Assembly: GCF_002024165.1 (NCBI RefSeq)
Contig: NZ_MWQN01000003.1
Location: forward strand, 682,001-746,000
Direction: 5' to 3'
Length of the DNA: 64,000 nucleotides
Origin: Embleya scabrispora
Lineage (GTDB): Bacteria > Actinomycetota > Actinomycetes > Streptomycetales > Streptomycetaceae
How positions within the stretch are numbered: the first letter of the stretch is position 1; each line of letters starts with the position of its first letter. The notes below the pieces were generated by a model. That model made no database searches. It had not been told where the DNA came from and worked only from the letters and a program-made list of their open reading frames with translations. Below are positions 16,005 through 24,086 of this stretch, one piece after another. A program made the translations under genes and the position numbers.

Positions 16005-17003
16005 TCAGCCGTCGGCGCGTCCCGGAAGCAGCGGAAGCAGTTCGCGCGCGAGCAGGCCGACCTGTGCCTCGGCGTCCCGGTCGGGGTCGAGGCACAGCGC
16101 GACGCAGTCCGCTCCGGCCTCGGCGAGGAGCGTGATCCGCTTCGCGCAGTCGGCAGGGGTGCCGACGACCGCCAGTTCCTCGATCCAGGCGTCGGGGATG
16201 GCCCGGACCGCGTCGGCGAAGTCCAGTGCGGCCAGTGCCTCGGCCTCGTCGGCGATCCCGTGCGCCTCGGTCATCGGGTTGCGCGGCCCGGCGAGGAGGT
16301 ACAGCCCGAACAACTCGCGCACCCGTTCGCGGGCGACGGCGGCGTCCGGGTCGACCGAGCACAGCGCGTACGCCACCAGGTCGTGCCCGACCCCGGCGCC
16401 GCCGGCGGCCACCCGCTCGGCCGCCCACCGCACGTAGCGCGTGCCGGCGAGCACGGAGAGCACGGTCCCGTCGGCCGAACCGCCGGACATGGCAAGCGCC
16501 TTGGGGCCGCCGACGCCGGCCAGGAGGGGCGGCGCCACCGCCGGCGGATGCGCCAGTCGTACCTCGCGGGCCCGATACGACGACGCCTCGACGGTCAGCG
16601 TCTCCCCGGCGAGGAGGGTGCGCAGGCCGGCGATGACGTCGCGGACCGAGGCCGGCGGCGTCGTGCACCGGATCGCCATCCGATCGAGCCAGTCCGGCAC
16701 ACCGGCGCCGACCCCGGCGCTGAGCCGGCCCGGGTACAGGCCGGCGAGCGTGGCCAACTCCATGGCCAGCAACGCGGGATGGCGTGTGGTCGTGGGCACG
16801 ATACCGATCCCGACGGGGAGTTCGGTCGCGGCCAGAACGGCACCGGCGGCGGCGATCGCGCCGGTGTAGAAGTAGTCCTCCCCGACCCACAGTTCGTCGA
16901 AGCCGCCGCGCTCGGCGGCACGGGCCGCCGTGACGATGTCGGCCGGTCGTTGCGAACTGCCCAGCACGAGGGCGATCCGCGGGGCGCGTCCGGTGATGGT
17001 CAT
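16005..17003 (-). CDS. LLM-class flavin/F420-dependent oxidoreductase
   Basis: A 332-residue luciferase-like TIM-barrel enzyme: AARAAERGGFDELWVGEDYF, VGIGIVPTTTRHPALLAMELATLAGLYPGRLSAGVGAG and PLLAGVGGPKAL are the classical strand-loop blocks. The family contains FMNH2-dependent monooxygenases and F420-dependent dehydrogenases; the VGxGAG phosphate loop alone does not decide between them. In the operon it is coupled to an alpha/beta hydrolase, as RutA and RutD are in uracil breakdown, so an oxygenative ring opening of an N-heterocycle is a reasonable guess. It starts 5 bp after the SnoaL-like gene. Confidence 0.92.
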   Translation of the reverse strand: MTITGRAPRIALVLGSSQRPADIVTAARAAERGGFDELWVGEDYFYTGAIAAAGAVLAATELPVGIGIVPTTTRHPALLAMELATLAGLYPGRLSAGVGAGVPDWLDRMAIRCTTPPASVRDVIAGLRTLLAGETLTVEASSYRAREVRLAHPPAVAPPLLAGVGGPKALAMSGGSADGTVLSVLAGTRYVRWAAERVAAGGAGVGHDLVAYALCSVDPDAAVARERVRELFGLYLLAGPRNPMTEAHGIADEAEALAALDFADAVRAIPDAWIEELAVVGTPADCAKRITLLAEAGADCVALCLDPDRDAEAQVGLLARELLPLLPGRADG

Positions 17004-17007
17004 CCGC

Positions 17008-17556
17008 TCAGACGCCCTTCGGGAGCGGGTTCCAGGGTGTCCACCCCAGGCCGCGACTGTTGGTGGAGTCGTCGAACCCGGGCCGCTTCTCGTCCGGGTC
17101 GGGCAGGGCGGTGATGTGGGTGTGCCACATGCGCCATTCGGGCGCGCCGGTGCCGCTGTCGCGGTGGTAGATCTCGGTGGCCCGGCCGAGCGTCGCGTCG
17201 ACCGAGTCGACCGTCCACTCGCCGCCGTCCAGCATCTCCGCGTCGATGGTGAACTCGCAGGCGAGCCAGGCGGTGTCGCCGCGAACTTCGAGGCGCATGA
17301 TCCGGGTCTGCAAGCCGCCGGTCTGCGCGATGAGTTCGCGGTACCACTTCCACAACGCGACCTTCTCGGTCATGTCGAAGTACGGGTGCCCGTTGAAGTT
17401 GAACATCAGGTACTCGTCGCCGGGCGACGGGAACACCTCGACCATGCGGTCGATGTCCCAGCCGATGTTGGACTTCCACCACTGCCGGTGCAGACGCAGG
17501 ATCTCGGCGATGTCCGCCTCGGGCGCGGTGCGTTCCGCGAACGGGGTGTCGGTCAT
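17008..17556 (-). CDS. SnoaL-like / NTF2-fold protein
   Basis: A 182-residue protein beginning TDTPFAERTAPEADIAEILRLH, behind GAAAGGAAAG. It has the one-domain cone-shaped NTF2 layout: an N-terminal helix pair (HRQWWKSNIGWDIDRMVEVF), a strand with the GDEYLMFNFNGHPYFDMTEKVALW segment and C-terminal sheet strands ending in WHTHITALPDP. Such proteins act as small isomerases, hydrolases or ligand-binding partners. The first codon overlaps the stop of the upstream alpha/beta hydrolase gene by 4 bp. Its substrate is unknown but must belong to the operon pathway. Confidence 0.85.
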   Translation of the reverse strand: MTDTPFAERTAPEADIAEILRLHRQWWKSNIGWDIDRMVEVFPSPGDEYLMFNFNGHPYFDMTEKVALWKWYRELIAQTGGLQTRIMRLEVRGDTAWLACEFTIDAEMLDGGEWTVDSVDATLGRATEIYHRDSGTGAPEWRMWHTHITALPDPDEKRPGFDDSTNSRGLGWTPWNPLPKGV

Positions 17557-18425
17557 GCTCGGCTTTCCTTTCGGGTGATCGGGTCTCGGTCGCGGCGGGG
17601 TCGGTGCGACCGGGTGCCGTCGACGAGGGAGGCGATGTACGCCGCGACCCGGGCGGGCGCGGTGTACATGGGCAGGTGTCCGTGTCCGACCAGGACCGCG
17701 AGCCGGCCGGCGGTCAGGTCCGCGAAGGCGCGGGAGTCCGCGACGGGGCACCCCCGGTCGCCGTCCCCGACGACGGCGAGGGTCGGACAGCGCAGACGAG
17801 GTGCCGCGGCCAACCCGGCTGCCTCGGCGGCGGCCGTCCAGATCGCCGCCGCCGTGTCGTCGGGGTTGACGCTGACGTCGGCCGCGACGGCGGCGAACAG
17901 GGCGTCTTCCAGGCCCGGTTCGTCCACGAGCACGTCCAACACGGCCTGCCGTACGCCCCTCGCGGCGATGGCCGCCAGGAACTCCCGCGTATCGCCCGGT
18001 TCGGCGGCACGGAAGGCACCGCCCACCGTGGTCACGCTCGCGACCCGGTCCGGGCGCGCCGCCGCCAGCTCGACCGCCACGGCGGCGCCGACGGACGCGC
18101 CGACCACATGCACCCGCGCCACGTCCAGCGCGTCCAGCAGGGCCACACACTCGGACACCCACCGGTCCACGCCGTACGCCGCGCGGCGGGGCGACGCGCC
18201 GTGCCCGGACAGGTCGATGGCCACACACCGCCAGTCGGCCGGCAGCGCCGCGAGCACGGCGCGCCAGCACCGCGCCCGAAGGTTGGCCGGGTGGACGAGC
18301 AGCACCGTCGGGGAACCGGGCCGCCCGCCCTGCCTGAGCAGTGCGGACGTCGAGTGCGCGGCTGCGTCGGTGTTCGTCGTCGTGCCCGCCGTCGTGCCGA
18401 AGACGATTCGTTCCAGGGATGACAT
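17553..18425 (-). CDS. Alpha/beta hydrolase, first gene of the catabolic operon
   Basis: A 290-residue hydrolase starting at ATG 18425 after GAAGAGGGGA. The oxyanion region is VLLVHPANLRARCW, the nucleophile elbow is VVGASVGAA (Ser), the acid is in VVGDGDRGCP and the His in VGHGHLPM near the C-terminus. This resembles the 3-oxoadipate enol-lactonase/RutD branch. It leads the six-gene minus-strand unit and faces the MerR-XRE-cupin regulator across a 93-bp region containing candidate operators. It may hydrolyse the product of the luciferase-like enzyme. Confidence 0.9.
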   Translation of the reverse strand: MSSLERIVFGTTAGTTTNTDAAAHSTSALLRQGGRPGSPTVLLVHPANLRARCWRAVLAALPADWRCVAIDLSGHGASPRRAAYGVDRWVSECVALLDALDVARVHVVGASVGAAVAVELAAARPDRVASVTTVGGAFRAAEPGDTREFLAAIAARGVRQAVLDVLVDEPGLEDALFAAVAADVSVNPDDTAAAIWTAAAEAAGLAAAPRLRCPTLAVVGDGDRGCPVADSRAFADLTAGRLAVLVGHGHLPMYTAPARVAAYIASLVDGTRSHRPRRDRDPITRKESRA

Positions 18426-18456
18426 CGGGGCTCCCCTCTTCGCTCGGGGCGCCATA

Positions 18457-18474
18457 GTTACAGTAACGATGTAA
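18457..18474. promoter_or_regulatory. Divergent operator region of the catabolic operon
   Basis: Two overlapping inverted repeats: GTTAC-N1-GTAAC at 18457-18467 and TTACA-N7-TGTAA at 18458-18474. They lie between the alpha/beta hydrolase gene (minus) and the regulator gene (plus), about 30 bp and 45 bp from the two starts, where a regulator would control both promoters. Confidence 0.6.
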
Positions 18475-18518
18475 GTTTGTCGAGAGCAGGGATCGCGACC
18501 CGCCCTAGACTCCGGGGC

Positions 18519-19433
18519 ATGAGTTGGCGAACGATCGGCGATGTCGCGGCCGAGGTCGGGGTCAGTCCCCAGACCCTGCGCGCGTGGGAGAAGCAGGACC
18601 TGCTCGTACCGGACCGGACGCCGGGCGGGCAACGCCGCTACGGCCCCGAGCACGTCGGCCGGGCCCGCCGGATCGCCGACCTGCGCCGCAGACACGGCTG
18701 GAATCCCGCCGCGATTCGCACCTCACTCGGCGAACCGGACTCCGCCGACGCCGCTCCCCCGGCCGCCGACGCACCTGCCGCCGACGCACCGGCCGACGGC
18801 GGTCGACTGCGCCGCGCCCGGCTGGCGAGCGGCCTGTCCCTGAAGGAACTCGCCGCGCTGACCGGCGCGTCCGTGTCCCACCTGTCCTCGATCGAGCGCA
18901 GTGTGGAACGCGCCTCGACCCAGTTGATCGCCCGGATCACCGACGCGCTCGGCGTCCCGATGAGCGGCCTCGCGTCCTTCACCCGCACCGACGCCAGCGT
19001 GGTCCGCGCCGACGAGCGGGCGAGCGTCGTCCTGGAGGGGGGCGTGCGGTGGGAGGAACTGCTGCTGCCCGGCCATGACCTCGAACCGGCTCTGCTGACC
19101 ATTCCGCCGCACGGATCCAGCGGCGGACCCTACTCGCGGCCGGGCGAATCCTTCGCGTTCCTGATGTCCGGATCGCTGCGCGTCCGGGTCGGCGGCGGAC
19201 TCGGCGACCACGAGCGAGTCGCCGAACCGATAGACATCGCCGAGGGCGACTCGGTCGCCCTCCCGTCCCGCACCCTGATCTCCTGGGAGAACGTGGGCCG
19301 CAAGACCGCCCGGGCGATCTGGATCGAAGTCCTCTCCCCCAAGGCGTGGTCCGACCCGATGACCCGACGCATCATCAAGGCGGCGTCCGGCTTCACCCCG
19401 CCGGACGAGGACCCCACGCCGGACCGCGCCTGA
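18519..19433 (+). CDS. Fusion regulator: MerR-type HTH, XRE HTH and cupin sensor
   Basis: A 304-residue regulator from ATG 18519. Residues 1-70 are a MerR-type winged helix (TIGDVAAEVGVSPQTLRAWEKQDLL, GGQRRY). An Ala/Asp/Pro linker of about 25 residues leads to an XRE helix-turn-helix at 96-152 (LRRARLASGLSLKELAALTGASVSHLSSIE). A cupin follows at about 185-272 (PYSRPGESFAFLMSGSLRVRVGG). XRE-cupin proteins often sense a small metabolite in the cupin; adding a second DNA-binding domain of another class is less common. It is divergent from the six-gene operon and probably controls it and itself. Confidence 0.93.
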   Translation: MSWRTIGDVAAEVGVSPQTLRAWEKQDLLVPDRTPGGQRRYGPEHVGRARRIADLRRRHGWNPAAIRTSLGEPDSADAAPPAADAPAADAPADGGRLRRARLASGLSLKELAALTGASVSHLSSIERSVERASTQLIARITDALGVPMSGLASFTRTDASVVRADERASVVLEGGVRWEELLLPGHDLEPALLTIPPHGSSGGPYSRPGESFAFLMSGSLRVRVGGGLGDHERVAEPIDIAEGDSVALPSRTLISWENVGRKTARAIWIEVLSPKAWSDPMTRRIIKAASGFTPPDEDPTPDRA

Positions 19434-19566
19434 CCGGGTCCGGCGCACCGGACGGACGCCCACCCGGGCCTGCCGTGCCGACGTGGCGTATGCACACGGT
19501 CGCGCGGTCGGCGCCCGGATCCGACCCGCGCCGGCCCGGTGGCGGCCGACGCGGGGATCGGCCGGG

Positions 19567-19905
19567 TCAGCCCCGGGTCTCCTGGAGCCACCGCAGGATC
19601 TCGGGCGTCACCGGGTCGACGAGGTCGGCGAACTCCTCGTACCTGCCCAGGAATTGCTTGACGTAGGGGCAGACCGGGACCACCCGCATGCCGGCGGCGC
19701 GCACGTCGTTCAGCGCCTCCCGTACCAGCACGGAGGCCAGACCTCGGCCGGCGAACGCGTCGTCGATCTCGGTGTGGTAGAAAACACGCTGCTCGCCCCG
19801 ATCGTGGTACGCGGTGAGACCGGCGAACGCGTCGTCGACGCGAATCTCGTAGCGGTGCCGGTCGGCGACGTTGTGAACGGTGGGTACGACGGCCTGCTCC
19901 GTCAT
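19567..19905 (-). CDS. GNAT-fold N-acetyltransferase, short YjdJ/GCN5-related type
   Basis: A 112-residue protein with the compact GCN5-related fold: RYEIRVDDAFAGLTAYHDRG, VFYHTEIDDAFAGRGLASVLVREALND (the acetyl-CoA loop, GRGLA) and VVPVCPYVKQFLGRYEEFADLV with the CPYVKxFL signature of this short family. Start ATG 19905 was set by the family N-terminus; a much longer antisense frame through the following genes is a shadow. Substrate unknown. It shares a 114-bp divergent promoter region with the AhpD-like gene. Confidence 0.92.
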   Translation of the reverse strand: MTEQAVVPTVHNVADRHRYEIRVDDAFAGLTAYHDRGEQRVFYHTEIDDAFAGRGLASVLVREALNDVRAAGMRVVPVCPYVKQFLGRYEEFADLVDPVTPEILRWLQETRG

Positions 19906-19957
19906 CGCGAATCCTTCGTGGTGGGGCGGGTTGAGCCGGATTGCGAAAGTTCCACTT

Positions 19958-19976
19958 TCAACAATCACGATGTTGA
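19958..19976. promoter_or_regulatory. Palindrome in the GNAT/AhpD-like divergent promoter
   Basis: Perfect inverted repeat TCAACA-N7-TGTTGA, with a second repeat GAAAG-N5-CTTTC overlapping on its left (19945-19959). It is central in the AT-rich gap between the two divergent genes. No regulator gene is adjacent, so the site must be read by a protein encoded elsewhere. Confidence 0.55.
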
Positions 19977-20019
19977 TGATAGGACGTGCGACGAGGGATC
20001 GCGCGATCAAGGAGTGCAG

Positions 20020-20517
20020 ATGACCGAAGCGGTAGTGCCGGCCCAGGACCGACGTGTCTACATCGACAAGCAGAGCCCCGCCGCGTACAAGGCGTTGCTC
20101 GCGACCGCCGAGGCCGTGCACGAGGTCGCCGCCGAGGCCGGTCTGGAACGACCGCTCGTCGAATTGCTGAACATCCGGGTGTCCCAGCTCAATACCTGCG
20201 CGTTCTGCCTCGACCTGCACACCCGCACCGCGCTGCGTGCGGGCGAGACGCCGCAGCGGGTCGCCGTGCTGCCCGCCTGGCGCGACACCATGCTGTTCGA
20301 CGCCCGGGAGCGGGCGGCGCTCGCACTGGCCGAGGCCACCACGCATCCCGCCGACGCGAACGCGCAGCAGACGGCGTACGAGGCGGCGCGGGCGGTGTTG
20401 TCCGATGCCGAGATCTCGGCGGTGATCTGGGTGGCGATCACGATGAACGCGTTCAACCGCGTGTCCGTGTTGAGCAAGCATCCCGTACGCCCGCCCGCCA
20501 CGACCCGTTCGGTCTGA
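20020..20517 (+). CDS. AhpD-like / carboxymuconolactone decarboxylase family protein
   Basis: A 165-residue protein from ATG 20020, behind AAGGAG. The active-site motif is N58-T-C60-A-F-C63-L-D-L-H67, the ExxxxxCxxC...H arrangement of the alkylhydroperoxidase AhpD core, in an all-helical fold. Such proteins reduce peroxides through a thiol-disulfide relay with lipoyl or mycothiol partners. The full catalytic set is present. The palindrome upstream and the divergent acetyltransferase suggest a small stress-response pair. Confidence 0.92.
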   Translation: MTEAVVPAQDRRVYIDKQSPAAYKALLATAEAVHEVAAEAGLERPLVELLNIRVSQLNTCAFCLDLHTRTALRAGETPQRVAVLPAWRDTMLFDARERAALALAEATTHPADANAQQTAYEAARAVLSDAEISAVIWVAITMNAFNRVSVLSKHPVRPPATTRSV

Positions 20518-20676
20518 CCCGCGGAGCACGGGCGCGAGTTCGAGCCGAGCCGGCCCGGGAAATGGGCCGGCACCTCGGGCCGGTCGATCCACCCGGGCGG
20601 CGCCGCGCGGGTCACCCGGACGGTGCGTCCGACGCCGGGTTGACCCTCTCACCGTGTCAGGCGGTCGACTGTCCGC

Positions 20677-21666
20677 ATGTTCGCCTACGTGGGCTCCGGC
20701 CCCTACTGCTACTCGTCCTGTCTCGCGATGGTGCTCGGCGCCGAGGCCCCGTCGCTCGCCGTCATCGAGACCCTGACCGGCTCGCCCTTCGGCTGCCAAC
20801 TCATCGGCGGCGTCGTGCCGTTGTTCGATCCGTACGCATGGGATCCGGACCGGGGCCTCGACGCCGCGATTACCCTCCTCGGCTGGTCCTGCACGCGCAC
20901 CGCAGGCGGCCCGCCGGCGGAGGCCCTCGTCCGACTGCGGGCGGCCTGCGCTCGCGGACCCGTCCTGGTCGGCCCGGTGGACATGGGCCTGCTGCACTAT
21001 CAACCCGAGACCCGGGGGGCGTCCATCCAGGGTACGGGGGTCGCCGCCCCGGGTGTCGGGGACGACGTCGGCGGTGACCTCGGGGTCGCCGACCACTACG
21101 TGGTGGTCCTCGAAGTTCCCGACGACACCGTGCTGTTGCACGATCCGCACGGCCATCCCTACGCCACCCTCCCCACCGACCGGTTCGCGGCCTCGTGGGA
21201 AGCGGAGAAGATCACCTACACCGACGAACCGTTCGTCATGCGGACCGACTTCGTGCGACGCGAACAGGTCGCCCCCGCCGAGGCGTTGGGCCGCTCGCTG
21301 GCGGCGGCCGCCGACTGGGCGGGTGGGCGCGAGGATCTGCCGATGCCGGCGGGATCCCTCGCCGGCGGCGCCGCGCTGGAGCGCCTCGCCGCCCAGGTGG
21401 ACGGCGGGCTCGCGGCGGAGGTGCGGGTCCTGCTCGAAGTGTTCGCGATCCGCGTCGGAGTTCGCCGACTCGTCGACGCCGCGACCTGCCTCGCCGGGAT
21501 CGGCCGGACCGAGGCCGCCTCGATCGCGACCGACCAGGCCCGGATCCTCGGCGGCCTGCAATACCCCCTGGTGCTCGGCGACGACCGGGCACTGGCGGCC
21601 GGGTTCCGCCGGTTGGCCCCGACCTACGAGCGCCTGCACGGGGTGCTCGCCGCGTCGCTCCCGTAG
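20677..21666 (+). CDS. BtrH/C39-like cysteine peptidase-fold protein
   Basis: A 329-residue protein. The start GSGPYCYSSCLAMVL resembles the papain-like nucleophile helix, with Cys15 the likely nucleophile (Cys11 next to it). VADHYVVVLEV places His140 and HDPHGHPY places Asp156 in the order of C39/BtrH-like acyl transferases and peptidases. The second half is helical and unassigned. BtrH moves an acyl group from carrier protein to an aminoglycoside, and C39 enzymes trim leader peptides; no partner of either kind is adjacent here, so the role is open. The gene stands alone. Confidence 0.8.
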   Translation: MFAYVGSGPYCYSSCLAMVLGAEAPSLAVIETLTGSPFGCQLIGGVVPLFDPYAWDPDRGLDAAITLLGWSCTRTAGGPPAEALVRLRAACARGPVLVGPVDMGLLHYQPETRGASIQGTGVAAPGVGDDVGGDLGVADHYVVVLEVPDDTVLLHDPHGHPYATLPTDRFAASWEAEKITYTDEPFVMRTDFVRREQVAPAEALGRSLAAAADWAGGREDLPMPAGSLAGGAALERLAAQVDGGLAAEVRVLLEVFAIRVGVRRLVDAATCLAGIGRTEAASIATDQARILGGLQYPLVLGDDRALAAGFRRLAPTYERLHGVLAASLP

Positions 21667-21783
21667 CGCGTCCGGCGGCGGTTACCTATGCGTGACGGAT
21701 TCGCCCGGCCCGGGAGGTGCGTACGTTCGTCGCGCGGGGGCGACCGGAGCGGCCGGTCGCACGCGAACGAAAGGGCGACGCGG

Positions 21784-22254
21784 ATGAACGCGGACACGAG
21801 CTCGGATCCCACCCGCGATGTGGTGGGCGAACTCCTGCGCCGGATCGGGGCCGGCGACGCGGCGGCCATCGCCGACCTGTACGCCGAATCCGTCGACTGG
21901 AAGCTGGACTGGCCGCTCGCCGAGCACGGGCGGGCGGCCACGCCGTGGATCCGGCACCGCACGACGGGCGCCGAGGCCGCCGAGCACTTCCGGCTGATCG
22001 CCGAGCACCACGTGCCCGACCGTGTGGACACCACGGTCGAGCGGGTCCTGGTCGACGGTGCGCACGCCGTGGTACTCGGCGAGATCCGGCAGACGGCGCG
22101 CGGCACCGGGCGCGCGTACACGGCCCGCTTCGCCCTGCACCTGACCGTCGAGGACGGCCTGGTCACCCGTCATCACGTCTACGAGGACAGCCTGGCCGTG
22201 GCCGCCGCGTTCGACGCCGACGGCGACGGCCGGGCGGGGAACCTCACGCGCTGA
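21784..22254 (+). CDS. SnoaL-like nuclear transport factor 2 fold protein
   Basis: A 156-residue NTF2-fold protein from ATG 21784 after GAAAGGGCGA: LLRRIGAGDAAAIADLYAESVDWKL, then an EHFRLIAEHH helix and strands ending RFALHLTVEDGLVTRHHVYEDSLAVAAAF. The HHVYEDS ending is typical of SnoaL-like ketosteroid-isomerase relatives. Reaction unknown. Its last 11 bp overlap the 3' end of the converging alpha/beta hydrolase gene. No close operon partner on its own strand. Confidence 0.88.
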   Translation: MNADTSSDPTRDVVGELLRRIGAGDAAAIADLYAESVDWKLDWPLAEHGRAATPWIRHRTTGAEAAEHFRLIAEHHVPDRVDTTVERVLVDGAHAVVLGEIRQTARGTGRAYTARFALHLTVEDGLVTRHHVYEDSLAVAAAFDADGDGRAGNLTR

Positions 22255-23215
22255 GCGAGGCGCCCAGGAAGCCGAGGATCTCCGCCCGCGCGGTCTCGGC
22301 CTGTGGCACCAGGCCCGGCAGGCTGAGGAACGCGTGCCCCGCTTCCGGGTATTCGCTCAGCCGCGCGAGCGTCCCGGTCGTGATCAGTCGTTCCGCGTAG
22401 CGACGTCCGTGATCGGCCAGCGGGTCCCGGGTCGGCACCACCACGAGCGCCGGGGCCACGCCGCCCTCGGTGTCCGCGTGCAGCGGCGACAGCGGGCGCG
22501 GGTCCGTGCCCGCCGGCACCCCGAGCCGCCGGAACAGGCGCAGCACCGGCAGGGAGAGGGTCGGGGTCTGCGCGTACTCCCGCATCGAGTCGTGCTCGAA
22601 CATCGTGTCCGTGACGTCGACGGCGGGGTTGACCAGCACCTGCGCCCGGAGCGGCAGCCCGGCCTCGGCGGCCCGGATCGCGACCAGGGCGCAGATCAAC
22701 CCGCCGCAACTCTCGCCCAGCACGGCGGTGCGCGCCGGGTCGATGCCCCACTGCGCGGCGTTGTGCAGGACGTGGCGGTACACGTCCCAGCCGTCGTCGA
22801 CGGCCGCCGCCAGCGGGTTGTCCGCGTCCACGAGGCGGTGCTCGACCGAGACGACGATCGCGGGCAGCCGGCCGGCGAGCCCGCTGTTGACCCAGTCGCT
22901 CTGTACCGCCGTGCCCACGAAGCCGCCGCCGTGCACGTGGAGCACGAGCGGCAGCCCGGCGCCGGCGTCCTGCCCGAGCCGCCCCCCGGGTCCGGGCGGA
23001 GCCGGCCGGTATACCCGCACCGGCAGATCGCGGCCGGGCAGCGCCAGGGTCCGCCACTCGATCGTGACGCCGGGCTCCGGCTCTCCGGTGATCGCCCGCG
23101 CGGCGTCGGACGCCCGGAAGCGGTTCTCCGCCTCGCGATAGGCGACCAGTTCCTCGGCCGTCAACTCCGACCAGTTCGGCTCCGCCGGCCGCTCGATGGC
23201 GGTGATCTCGCTCAT
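22244..23215 (-). CDS. Alpha/beta hydrolase of the hormone-sensitive-lipase family
   Basis: A 323-residue esterase. LHVHGGGFV is the HGGG oxyanion motif, VLGESCGG holds the catalytic Ser, DPLAD the Asp and EAGHAF the His. ATG 23215 follows GCAAGGAGAA. Family members hydrolyse short acyl esters and lactones. It is divergent from a TetR gene, and the 110-bp gap contains several GGTATCG-type half sites, so it is the probable target of that repressor. Confidence 0.93.
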   Translation of the reverse strand: MSEITAIERPAEPNWSELTAEELVAYREAENRFRASDAARAITGEPEPGVTIEWRTLALPGRDLPVRVYRPAPPGPGGRLGQDAGAGLPLVLHVHGGGFVGTAVQSDWVNSGLAGRLPAIVVSVEHRLVDADNPLAAAVDDGWDVYRHVLHNAAQWGIDPARTAVLGESCGGLICALVAIRAAEAGLPLRAQVLVNPAVDVTDTMFEHDSMREYAQTPTLSLPVLRLFRRLGVPAGTDPRPLSPLHADTEGGVAPALVVVPTRDPLADHGRRYAERLITTGTLARLSEYPEAGHAFLSLPGLVPQAETARAEILGFLGASLSA

Positions 23216-23258
23216 TGATTCTCCTTGCGCTACGGGTGGTCTCGACATGCCCAGGTTT

Positions 23259-23305
23259 CGATACCCGAGGTATCGCTACCTCAAGTATCGATACCTACGG
23301 TAGCG
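23259..23305. promoter_or_regulatory. Multi-copy TetR operator
   Basis: A cluster of related palindromes: CGATACC-N3-GGTATCG at 23259-23275, GTATCGATAC at 23285-23294, and an outer pair CGCTACC (23274-23280) / GGTAGCG (23299-23305). At least four copies of a GGTATCG-like half site occur within 47 bp. It lies right before the TetR gene and upstream of the divergent esterase gene, so it should control both. Confidence 0.75.
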
Positions 23306-23325
23306 CAAAGGGGTATCGTGTGGCC

Positions 23326-23919
23326 ATGACATCGACTGCTGCCGCCAGGCCGCCGGGGCGTCCGCGCGCGGGCGTCAACGACGTGGTCTTCGCCGCCACG
23401 CTGAGCACCGTCCGAGAACTCGGTTACGCGCGCGCCACCGTCGAGCGCATCGCCGTCGCGGCGGGCGTCGCGAAGTCGACCGTCTATCGGCGCTGGCCGT
23501 CGAAGGGCGCGCTGATCGTGGACTGCCTGCTGGACGCGTTCGGTCCGGCGCCGCTGGAGGGCGCCGATCGCGCCGAGTCGATGACCTCCGCCATCCGCTG
23601 GATCGCGGCGAAGATCGGCGAGCCCGGGGTGGGCGACGCGTTCGCCGGCGTGTTCAGCGACGCGGTCAGCGACCCGGCGCTGCGCGAGATCCTGTCCACG
23701 CGGCTCCAGGACCCGTACCGCATCGCCTTTCAGCACGCACTCGGCGAGCCGGAGAACCGGGTCCTGTTCTTCATCGACGTCGTCGTCGGAACCCTGCTCC
23801 ACCGCATGGGCATGACCGGCGAACCCATGGTCGAGGCCGACGTCACCGCACTGATCGAGATGATCGTGCCCCACTTCGCCACCGACCCGTCCGCCGCCCC
23901 GTCCACCGACCCGAACTGA
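23326..23919 (+). CDS. TetR family repressor
   Basis: A 197-residue regulator. Residues 12-60 hold the TetR helix-turn-helix: ATLSTVRELGYARATVERIAVAAGVAKSTVYRRWPSKGALI. The C-terminal ligand domain has the TetR_C layout with VVGTLLHRMGMTGEP. ATG 23326 follows the operator closely, so bound repressor would cover its own promoter. It probably responds to a substrate of the divergent esterase. Confidence 0.93.
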   Translation: MTSTAAARPPGRPRAGVNDVVFAATLSTVRELGYARATVERIAVAAGVAKSTVYRRWPSKGALIVDCLLDAFGPAPLEGADRAESMTSAIRWIAAKIGEPGVGDAFAGVFSDAVSDPALREILSTRLQDPYRIAFQHALGEPENRVLFFIDVVVGTLLHRMGMTGEPMVEADVTALIEMIVPHFATDPSAAPSTDPN

Positions 23920-24086
23920 ACGACCCGGTCCGAACGAGCCGACCGGAACGGGGCGATCCCCTTCGGGACGGTCTGGCTCCGGCGCCCGAAGGCGTGGTCT
24001 CCTGGGCGCGGGGCACCGGTTGCCCCGATGTCGTCCCGACCACGCGGTGTCGGAACGAACGTCCGGCACCTGTGAAGGAGTCCGCC

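Noticed and set aside
19567-21639. A 690-codon minus-strand frame covering AhpD-like and BtrH-like genes
   Set aside because: Only its last 112 codons (the acetyltransferase) look like protein; the rest is antisense to two clear genes.
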